Origin: an uncultured bacterium
GTDB taxonomy: Bacteria > Pseudomonadota > Gammaproteobacteria > Burkholderiales > Burkholderiaceae_E
Length of the DNA stretch: 11,578 nucleotides
Direction: 5' to 3'
Assembly (NCBI GenBank): GCA_903864485.1
Contig: CAIPGD010000406.1
Location: 1-11,578, forward strand
The position numbers and the translations under genes are program-made. The first letter of the stretch is position 1. Every line of letters begins with the position of its first letter. The notes under the pieces are model-generated. The model had not been told where the DNA came from. It searched no databases and saw only the letters and a list, made by a program, of their open reading frames with translations. Of this stretch, positions 6,214-11,578 are shown one piece after another.

Positions 6214-7281
6214 ATGGAAGACATCAAGCAACGGGGCAAAGAAGGCGATCGCGCCAAGGCACTGGCGGCCGCACTGGCGCAGATCGAAAAGCAGTTCGGT
6301 AAAGGCTCCATCATGCGCCTCTCGGACGCTGAGATTCTCGCGCAGGACATTCAGGTCGTCTCCACGGGCTCGTTGGGTCTGGATATCGCGCTCGGTGTCG
6401 GGGGATTGCCCCGCGGTCGGGTCGTTGAAATTTACGGACCGGAGTCCTCGGGAAAGACGACGCTGACGCTGCAATGTATCGCCGAGATGCAAAAGATTAA
6501 TGGGACTTGTGCGTTTATCGACGCAGAGCATGCGCTTGACACCCAATATGCGGCCAAGTTGGGTGTCCGGCTTGAAGAACTGCTGATCAGCCAGCCCGAC
6601 ACTGGGGAGCAAGCGCTAGAAATCGCTGACGCTCTGGTCCGATCGGGTTCGGTCGACCTGATCGTGATCGACTCAGTCGCGGCGCTGGTTCCAAAGGCCG
6701 AAATCGAGGGCGAAATGGGCGACTCGCTGCCTGGTTTGCAGGCGCGGCTGATGAGTCAGGCGCTCCGTAAACTGACTGCAGCCATCAAGCGGACCAATAC
6801 GCTGGTGATCTTCATCAACCAGATCCGCATGAAGATTGGTGTGATGTTTGGCAATCCCGAGACAACCACCGGCGGCAATGCTCTCAAGTTTTACGCGTCG
6901 GTGCGCCTCGACATCCGCCGGACGGGCTCGATCAAGCAGGGGGACGAGGTGATTGGTTCCGAGACCAGGGTCAAGGTCGTTAAGAACAAGGTTGCCCCAC
7001 CGTTCCGACAGGCTGAATTCGACATCCTGTACGGCGAAGGTACCTCTCGCGAGGGTGAAATCCTCGACCTGGGGGCTGAGGCTGGGGTCATTGAGAAGTC
7101 CGGCGCCTGGTACAGCTATGCCGGTAGCCGTATCGGCCAGGGCAAGGACAATTCCCGGCAAACCCTGCGGGAAAACCCAACGCTGGCCATGGAACTCGAG
7201 AATAAGGTTCGCCTTCATTACGGTGTCCGTTCGCGATTGGGCGTCATTGAAGGCGGCGCACCGGCAGTTGAGGCGGCGTAA
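6214..7281 (+). CDS. recA: Recombinase RecA
   Basis: A full-length 355-aa RecA: DNA-dependent ATPase that forms filaments on ssDNA, drives homologous strand exchange and stimulates LexA self-cleavage. An N-terminal oligomerisation helix is followed by FGKGSIMRL, Walker A GPESSGKTT (75-83), FIDAEHALD, Walker B LIVIDSVAALVP, the MSQALRKLTA segment (start of DNA-binding loop 1 region), FINQIRMKIGVMFGNPETTTGGNALKF (loop 2) and the C-terminal domain. A Shine-Dalgarno TGAGG sits at 6204-6208. It has its own SOS-regulated promoter, and recX follows after 27 bases. The C-terminal tail is short and not notably acidic (EGGAPAVEAA), unlike the E. coli tail. Confidence 0.99.
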   Translation: MEDIKQRGKEGDRAKALAAALAQIEKQFGKGSIMRLSDAEILAQDIQVVSTGSLGLDIALGVGGLPRGRVVEIYGPESSGKTTLTLQCIAEMQKINGTCAFIDAEHALDTQYAAKLGVRLEELLISQPDTGEQALEIADALVRSGSVDLIVIDSVAALVPKAEIEGEMGDSLPGLQARLMSQALRKLTAAIKRTNTLVIFINQIRMKIGVMFGNPETTTGGNALKFYASVRLDIRRTGSIKQGDEVIGSETRVKVVKNKVAPPFRQAEFDILYGEGTSREGEILDLGAEAGVIEKSGAWYSYAGSRIGQGKDNSRQTLRENPTLAMELENKVRLHYGVRSRLGVIEGGAPAVEAA

Positions 7282-7308
7282 GAACCAACTCTCGGCACGT
7301 CTCCTCTA

Positions 7309-7773
7309 ATGGCATTCACGTTGTCCTTGCGGGCCAGGGCGCTCCGGTTTCTGGCCCTCCGTGAGCACAGTCGCCTCGAACTTTCCCGAAAGCTCCGGCG
7401 GTATGTGGCCGAGGCCGAGACTCCAGGGGTGCTGGATCGTTTGCTGGATGACCTCGAGCGGGACGGCTGGCTCTCGGAACAACGGTTTGCCGAACAGTGG
7501 GTAGCGAGCCGCTCAAACCGTTTTGGCGACGCCCGAATCCGGCAAGAGTTGCGAGCCCGTGGCATTGACGCTGAAAAGGCGGCGCCGCCCTTAAAGGCGA
7601 ATGGGCTTGAGAACAGTGAGCATGCGAGGGCGTTCGAACTCTGGCGACGCCGATACGGTGGGGAGACCGCGGTGGATCTCAATGAGCGGGCGCGCCAGGC
7701 CCGTTTTTTGATGCAAAGGGGCTTTTCTGGTGAGGTGGTGTCCCGGATCGTTCGCGGGCAAGCCCCGCGCTAA
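7309..7773 (+). CDS. recX: Regulatory protein RecX
   Basis: A 154-aa RecX, which binds and restrains RecA filaments. Family features: ALRFLALREHSRLELSRKL at the start, DDLERDGWLSEQRFAEQWV, FGDARIRQELRARGI, and the C-terminal ARQARFLMQRGFSGEVVSRIV; the repeated three-helix pattern is plausible throughout. The length is near the usual 150-170 aa. It lies 27 bases after recA, the standard arrangement. No Shine-Dalgarno is visible before ATG 7309, so expression may be low or depend on recA translation. I see no attenuator hairpin in the recA-recX gap. Confidence 0.93.
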   Translation: MAFTLSLRARALRFLALREHSRLELSRKLRRYVAEAETPGVLDRLLDDLERDGWLSEQRFAEQWVASRSNRFGDARIRQELRARGIDAEKAAPPLKANGLENSEHARAFELWRRRYGGETAVDLNERARQARFLMQRGFSGEVVSRIVRGQAPR

Positions 7774-7789
7774 CGCGCTAATGCGCTAA
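7766..7789 (+). repeat. 8-bp tandem repeat (3 copies) over the recX stop codon
   Basis: CGCGCTAA at 7766-7773 and 7774-7781 is followed by TGCGCTAA at 7782-7789. The TAA of the first copy is the recX stop. Because the unit is 8 bp, the three TAA triplets (7771, 7779, 7787) fall in three different reading frames. Confidence 0.9.
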
Positions 7790-7812
7790 AGGCGCCCGAT
7801 GCCTGACCCGGC

Positions 7813-7839
7813 TTTGGATTGTTCGCCCCATGTTACGAT
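7813..7839 (+). promoter_or_regulatory. Candidate sucC promoter (extended -10)
   Basis: TGTTACGAT at 7831-7839 fits an extended -10 (TGn plus TACGAT, 4/6). A weak -35 TTTGGA sits at 7813-7818 with a short 15-bp spacer. It lies in the 121-base recX-sucC gap, the longest non-coding stretch here, about 55 bases before the sucC ATG. No other convincing promoter was seen in that gap. Confidence 0.35.
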
Positions 7840-7894
7840 TCGGCGCGCTCAAAGCGAGTGCTCGTGCTCCTGGTTGTCGGCAAAGGTCTGAACG

Positions 7895-9058
7895 ATGAAA
7901 ATCCACGAATACCAAGGCAAAGAAATTCTCAAGCGCTATGGCGTACAGGTGCCGCGAAGCATCGCTTGCCATACCGTCGATGAAGCGGTTAGTGCCGCAG
8001 AGACCCTTGGAGGCCCGGTTTGGGTCGTTAAAGCTCAGATTCACGCTGGCGGGCGCGGAAAGGGCGGCGGGGTCAAAGTGGCCAAATCAGTGGAAGACGT
8101 TCGCACCCGCGCGAGCGAAATCCTGGGGATGCAACTGGTGACGCATCAGACCGGACCGCAGGGCCAAAAGGTTCGTCGTCTCCTGATCGAAGAAGGCGCC
8201 GATATTCGCCACGAGTATTACGTCGGCCTGGTGATTGATCGGGGTTGCCAGCGACCCGTGATGATGGCCTCGAGTGAAGGCGGCATGGATATCGAAGAAG
8301 TTGCCGAGCACACTCCTGAGAAGATTTTCAAAGCCGAGATCAATCCGACCGTCGGCCTGACCGATGAGCAGGCCGATGATCTGTCGCACAAAATCGGTAT
8401 TCCAGATGCGTCGGTCGCCCGCGCCCGAGTCGCCCTGCAGGGTCTTTATAAAGCGTTCTGGGAAACCGACTCTGCGCTGGCGGAAATCAACCCACTGATC
8501 CTCGCGGGCTCTGGTGACATCATCGCGCTGGATGCGAAGCTGAATTTTGATTCGAATGCCTTGTTTCGGCACCCTGAGATTGTTGCGTTGCGGGATCTGG
8601 ACGAGGAAGATCCGGCCGAGATCGAAGCCTCGCGTTTCGACCTATCCTACATTTCTCTCGACGGAAACATTGGTTGTCTGGTCAACGGCGCTGGTTTGGC
8701 AATGGCCACCATGGATACGATCAAACTGTTTGGCGGCGAGCCCGCCAACTTTTTGGACGTGGGCGGCGGGGCGACCACCGAGAAGGTGACCGAGGCCTTC
8801 AAGATCATGGGAAATAACCCAAACTTGCGGGCAATCCTGGTCAATATCTTTGGCGGCATCATGCGCTGTGACGTGATTGCTGAAGGTTTGATCAACGCCA
8901 GCAAAGTGGTCGGGCTCACCGTTCCCTTGGTCGTTCGGATGAAGGGCACGAATGAAGAGCTGGGCCGCAAAATGATTGCGGAATCGGGTCTGCCCATTAT
9001 TTCGGCCGAAACGATGGCCGAAGCGGCCGAGCGCGTTGTTCTCGCTGCTCGCGCCTGA
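7895..9058 (+). CDS. sucC: Succinyl-CoA synthetase (ADP-forming), beta subunit
   Basis: A 387-aa ATP-grasp subunit that pairs with SucD to interconvert succinyl-CoA and succinate with substrate-level phosphorylation in the TCA cycle. The start MKIHEYQGKEILKRYGV is the classic family N-terminus. The nucleotide-binding segment contains HAGGRGKGGGVKVA, and EINPL, ALDAKLNFD, NGAGLAMATMD and VNIFGGIMRCD follow. The length is essentially that of E. coli SucC (388). An AAAGG Shine-Dalgarno lies about 9 bases before ATG 7895. sucD follows after 62 bases, so the two are presumably one operon. Confidence 0.97.
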   Translation: MKIHEYQGKEILKRYGVQVPRSIACHTVDEAVSAAETLGGPVWVVKAQIHAGGRGKGGGVKVAKSVEDVRTRASEILGMQLVTHQTGPQGQKVRRLLIEEGADIRHEYYVGLVIDRGCQRPVMMASSEGGMDIEEVAEHTPEKIFKAEINPTVGLTDEQADDLSHKIGIPDASVARARVALQGLYKAFWETDSALAEINPLILAGSGDIIALDAKLNFDSNALFRHPEIVALRDLDEEDPAEIEASRFDLSYISLDGNIGCLVNGAGLAMATMDTIKLFGGEPANFLDVGGGATTEKVTEAFKIMGNNPNLRAILVNIFGGIMRCDVIAEGLINASKVVGLTVPLVVRMKGTNEELGRKMIAESGLPIISAETMAEAAERVVLAARA

Positions 9059-9120
9059 CGCTCTCACGTCGAACGCTCTCAAGCCTTTCTAATTTTCGAA
9101 GTTTCTCCGGACGGTCAACG

Positions 9121-10002
9121 ATGTCGATCCTGATCAACAAGGACACCAAGGTCATCACGCAAGGAATTACCGGTAAGACCGGGCAGTTCCATACGCGGAT
9201 GTGCCGAGACTATGCCAATGGCCGTGCGGGTTTTGTCGCCGGCGTTAACCCGAAAAAAGCGGGTGAAGATTTCGAAGGCATCCCGATTTTCGCGAGTGTT
9301 CGAGAAGCCAAGGCATCCACCGGAGCCACGGTCTCCGTGATCTACGTGCCGCCGGCCGGCGCAGCAGCAGCGATCTGGGAGGCCGCTGAGGCAGACCTCG
9401 ATCTAGTGATTTGTATCACTGAAGGGATTCCAGTTCGCGACATGGTTGAGGTGCGCGAGCGGATGCGCCGCGAAAATCGCCACACTTTACTTCTGGGACC
9501 CAACTGTCCAGGCGTTATCACGCCCGAAGAGTTGAAGATCGGCATCATGCCAGGCCACATCCACCGCAAGGGTCGGATTGGTGTCGTGTCGCGCTCGGGC
9601 ACGCTAACCTACGAGGCTGTTGGTCAGCTGACCGAACTTGGGCTTGGCCAGTCATCAGCGGTGGGGATCGGCGGCGACCCGGTCAATGGCCTCAAGCACA
9701 TTGATGTGCTGCGTTTATTTAATGACGACCCGGATACGGATGCGGTCGTTATGATCGGCGAGATCGGCGGGTCCGACGAAGAAGACGCAGCGCGGTGGGC
9801 CAAAGATCACATGAAAAAGCCGATCGTGGGCTTTATTGCGGGTGTGACCGCCCCCGAAGGCAAGCGAATGGGCCATGCTGGCGCGATTGTGTCGGGTGGT
9901 AAAGGGACGGCCCAAGAGAAACTTGATGTGATGAGTAGCTGTGGTATTCGCGTCACCAAGAACCCTTCCGAAATGGGAAAGTTGCTGCTTGCAGCCCTTT
10001 GA
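9121..10002 (+). CDS. sucD: Succinyl-CoA synthetase (ADP-forming), alpha subunit
   Basis: A 293-aa CoA-binding subunit and partner of SucC. It begins SILINKDTKVITQGITGKTG (CoA-binding Rossmann fold). GPNCPGVITPEELKIGIMPG and GRIGVVSRSGTLTYEAV are followed by the ligase domain, where GHAGAIVSGG carries the phosphorylated His252. GGACGG before ATG 9121 can serve as Shine-Dalgarno. It ends 12 bases before the membrane-protein gene, suggesting a shared transcript. Family length and residues are all intact. Confidence 0.98.
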   Translation: MSILINKDTKVITQGITGKTGQFHTRMCRDYANGRAGFVAGVNPKKAGEDFEGIPIFASVREAKASTGATVSVIYVPPAGAAAAIWEAAEADLDLVICITEGIPVRDMVEVRERMRRENRHTLLLGPNCPGVITPEELKIGIMPGHIHRKGRIGVVSRSGTLTYEAVGQLTELGLGQSSAVGIGGDPVNGLKHIDVLRLFNDDPDTDAVVMIGEIGGSDEEDAARWAKDHMKKPIVGFIAGVTAPEGKRMGHAGAIVSGGKGTAQEKLDVMSSCGIRVTKNPSEMGKLLLAAL

Positions 10003-10014
10003 TTAGAACGTTCA

Positions 10015-10737
10015 ATGGTCGATCTCGCATCCCCCGACTTTTGGCTGGCGCTCGGAAAGATTATCTGGGTCAACATTTTGTTGTCCGGCGACAATGCCGT
10101 TGTGATTGCTCTGGCAGCGCGCTCTTTGCCGCCCCAGCAGCAAAAGAAAGCGATCATGATCGGCTCGGGAGCCGCGATCGCATTGCGAATCGTGCTCACA
10201 CTGGTTGCAGCCCAATTGCTGCTCTTGCCGTACCTGAAGCTCATCGGCGCTCTACTCCTTTTGTACATTGGCGTCACGCTGCTGCTACCGGAAGACGAAT
10301 CAGACGATGGCGGATCCGGGCTCACCTCGTCGATGGCTACGGCGGTCCGAACCATCCTGATCGCAGATCTCGTCATGAGTCTGGACAACGTCATCGCGGT
10401 GGCTGCGGCGGCCGATGGAAACGTGCCGTTACTGATCATCGGATTGGCCACTTCAATCCCGCTCGTCATTTTTGGTTCCACTCTGCTTCTCAAGGTCATC
10501 GAGCGTTTCCCGGCGATTGTCTGGGCGGGCGCTGCCTTGCTGGGGTTTATTGCGGGCGAGATTTCGGTAACCGATCCGGCGGTCGTTGGATGGTTTACGG
10601 AACAGGAGGCGGCCTTGGGCCTTGGAGGCCACCGACTTCAGGTGCTTGCCGGGGCGGTTGGGGCAGCCTTGGTTCTTGGGGTGGGTAAAGCGCTGTTGAG
10701 CCGCCGAGCCTCACTCGCTGATTCGACGCCAGTCTGA
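10015..10737 (+). CDS. TerC/YjbE-family integral membrane protein
   Basis: A 240-aa protein with about seven hydrophobic helices, near residues 15-37, 46-69, 70-90, 111-131, 141-164, 168-188 and 204-224. The two halves carry the family's paired acidic motifs, LSGDNAVVIALA (Asp26) and MSLDNVIAVAAA (Asp124), inside membrane segments. TerC relatives are implicated in tellurium resistance and, for several members, manganese export or metallation of secreted enzymes. The role here is not determined, and metal transport is an inference. The acidic loop PEDESDDGG (about 91-99) separates the halves. Only 12 bases follow sucD and there is no Shine-Dalgarno or room for a manganese riboswitch, so expression is presumably tied to sucCD. 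Linkage to sucCD is, as far as I recall, common in Betaproteobacteria. Confidence 0.88.
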   Translation: MVDLASPDFWLALGKIIWVNILLSGDNAVVIALAARSLPPQQQKKAIMIGSGAAIALRIVLTLVAAQLLLLPYLKLIGALLLLYIGVTLLLPEDESDDGGSGLTSSMATAVRTILIADLVMSLDNVIAVAAAADGNVPLLIIGLATSIPLVIFGSTLLLKVIERFPAIVWAGAALLGFIAGEISVTDPAVVGWFTEQEAALGLGGHRLQVLAGAVGAALVLGVGKALLSRRASLADSTPV

Positions 10738-10755
10738 CCGTTGACGGATTGTCTG

Positions 10756-10764
10756 TGGTATTCT
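10756..10764 (+). promoter_or_regulatory. Candidate rpsU promoter (extended -10)
   Basis: TGGTATTCT fits an extended -10 (TGn plus TATTCT, 4/6) about 40 bases before the rpsU ATG. A good-looking TTGACG at 10741-10746 is only 12 bp upstream, too close to act as its -35. CTGACC at 10734-10739 is at 19 bp. TTTAAT at 10777-10782 is an alternative -10 without a matching -35. A promoter in the 67-base terC-rpsU gap is expected because the functional context changes here. Confidence 0.35.
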
Positions 10765-10804
10765 CGAAAGTTACCGTTTAATACGAGCAGCTAACGAGAG
10801 TTTT

Positions 10805-11017
10805 ATGTCAAACGTCCGGATCAAGGAAAACGAGCCTTTTGATGTCGCCCTCCGGCGATTCAAGCGCACGATCGAAAAAGCAGGAATCATCACCGAACTG
10901 CGCGCGCGCGAGTTCTATGAGAAGCCCACCGCCGAGCGCAAGCGCAAAAAGGCGGCAGCAGTCAAACGTCACTACAAGCGCATTCGTAGCCAGCAGTTGC
11001 CCAAGCGCATGTACTGA
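10805..11017 (+). CDS. rpsU: 30S ribosomal protein S21
   Basis: A 70-aa basic protein of the small ribosomal subunit that helps initiation on mRNA. It reads MSNVRIKENEPFDVALRRFKR at the start, with the middle FYEKPTAERKRKKAAAVKRHYKR and the end SQQLPKRMY, matching S21 over its full length. CGAGAG at 10795-10800 serves as Shine-Dalgarno, and the gene ends in a double stop, TGATAG. With yqeY downstream it starts the macromolecular-synthesis operon arrangement (rpsU-yqeY, then often dnaG-rpoD beyond this window). Confidence 0.98.
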   Translation: MSNVRIKENEPFDVALRRFKRTIEKAGIITELRAREFYEKPTAERKRKKAAAVKRHYKRIRSQQLPKRMY

Positions 11018-11047
11018 TAGAACGTTCTCAGCCTCTTGAATTCATCA

Positions 11048-11070
11048 ACCCGCTGCCAAGGCGTGGGTTT
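11048..11070 (+). terminator. Possible weak terminator or processing hairpin between rpsU and yqeY
   Basis: ACCCGC (11048-11053) can pair with GTGGGT (11063-11068), with one G-U, extended inside by GC/GC around a CAAG loop with one bulged T. Only three T residues follow, so full termination is unlikely. A partial terminator after rpsU is known in the E. coli rpsU-dnaG-rpoD operon, which makes attenuation here plausible but unproven. Confidence 0.25.
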
Positions 11071-11091
11071 GCTCTCAGGGAGTGATTCAGG

Positions 11092-11568
11092 ATGACACTG
11101 AAGGAACAGATTCAGGACGACATGAAGGCGGCCATGCGGGCCAAGAACGTCGCTCGTCTCGGAACCATTCGCTTGCTGATTTCAGCTTTTCGCCAGCGCG
11201 AAATCGATGATCAGACCGAACTCGATGACCTTGGCGTGACCACGGTCATCGACCGCATGCTCAAGCAGCGCCGTGACTCCATCGCTCAGTACGAAACTGC
11301 CGGGCGCAAAGATCTGGCGGACCAGGAGCGCGCTGAGGTGGAGGTGCTTAGTGCCTATTTGCCTCAGCCTTTTTCGGACGCTGAGGTCGATGCGGTCATT
11401 GAGGCGGCAATGCTTGAAGCCCTCGTGGCGAAGGGGGACGGCTCTGACGCGCTGTCGGCGGCAGATATGGGGCGGGTAATGGCCATCCTGAAACCTCGTC
11501 TTGCAGGTCGAACCGATGTCTCTAAGGCATCTGGGCTAGTCAAAGTCCGTCTGGCGGCAGTCAAATAG
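11092..11568 (+). CDS. GatB/YqeY domain-containing protein
   Basis: A 158-aa stand-alone YqeY protein, related to the tRNA-binding tail domain of the amidotransferase subunit GatB. Its biochemical role is not established. The start MTLKEQIQDDMKAAMRAKN, the RLLISAFRQREID helix, LKQRRDSIAQYETAGRKDLADQE, LSAYLPQPFSDAEVD and the C-terminal SAADMGRVMAILKPRLAGRTD...SGLVK are family landmarks, and the length is close to the usual ~148-155. AGGGAG at 11077-11082, nine bases before ATG 11092, is a good Shine-Dalgarno. It lies 74 bases after rpsU, the arrangement seen in many proteobacteria before dnaG. The stop is ten bases before the window ends. Confidence 0.93.
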   Translation: MTLKEQIQDDMKAAMRAKNVARLGTIRLLISAFRQREIDDQTELDDLGVTTVIDRMLKQRRDSIAQYETAGRKDLADQERAEVEVLSAYLPQPFSDAEVDAVIEAAMLEALVAKGDGSDALSAADMGRVMAILKPRLAGRTDVSKASGLVKVRLAAVK

Positions 11569-11578
11569 GCTGCTTCCA

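Noticed and set aside
7753..7769. Terminator hairpin at the end of recX (CGCGGG/CCCGCG)
   Set aside because: The six-pair GC stem is inside the recX coding region and no T-run follows; chance pairing is as likely.
7774..7894. Small gene or RNA in the recX-sucC gap
   Set aside because: The gap contains no convincing open frame with a Shine-Dalgarno and no tRNA-like fold; only the tandem repeat and a weak promoter are seen.
10003..10014. yybP-ykoY manganese riboswitch ahead of the TerC gene
   Set aside because: The gap of 12 bases is far too short and the conserved loop sequences are not present in the sucD end.
9807..10499. 230-codon minus-strand frame opposite sucD and the TerC gene
   Set aside because: Both plus-strand genes are full-length and conserved. 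The antisense product is Ser/Ala/Arg-rich without motifs.

Overview
The window is an 11.6 kb stretch of GC-rich bacterial chromosome, tightly packed with housekeeping genes that all lie on the + strand. The longest gene-free gap is about 120 bases, between recX and sucC. Gene content and order (riboflavin genes-nusB-thiL-pgpA-pncC-recA-recX-sucC-sucD-YjbE/TerC, then rpsU-yqeY) fit Proteobacteria. The recA-recX-sucCD-TerC order and the sequence of ribosomal protein S21 remind me most of Betaproteobacteria (Nitrosomonadales/Burkholderiales type). A gammaproteobacterium cannot be excluded by eye, and no genus is claimed.

Region 1 (2-6129) is an unbroken run of seven genes with overlapping or abutting ends. 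It opens with the 3' half of an indolepyruvate (2-oxoacid):ferredoxin oxidoreductase whose 5' part lies outside the window. Next come ribB fused to a degenerate RibA-like domain, ribH, nusB, thiL, pgpA and pncC. Together they serve riboflavin synthesis, transcription antitermination, thiamine diphosphate formation, phosphatidylglycerol synthesis and pyridine nucleotide salvage. A possible internal promoter sits at the end of the oxidoreductase gene, just before ribB.

Region 2 (6130-7789) is the SOS module recA-recX. A near-consensus LexA box overlaps the -35 element of the recA promoter. The recX stop codon lies in an 8-bp tandem repeat.

Region 3 (7790-10737) holds sucC and sucD (succinyl-CoA synthetase, TCA cycle), followed at 12 nt by a seven-helix TerC/YjbE-family membrane protein. 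Region 4 (10738-11578) is the start of the macromolecular-synthesis operon, rpsU then yqeY. In many proteobacteria dnaG and rpoD would follow, but the window ends first.

I found no phage, IS element, CRISPR array, toxin-antitoxin, defence or biosynthetic system, and no rRNA or tRNA. The signals worth a second look are small: short in-frame repeat expansions in three neighbouring proteins, a further tandem repeat at the recX stop, a possible leaderless promoter for ribB, the loss of GTP cyclohydrolase residues in the RibB fusion, and the SOS box. I do not think the window contains an undescribed multi-gene system.
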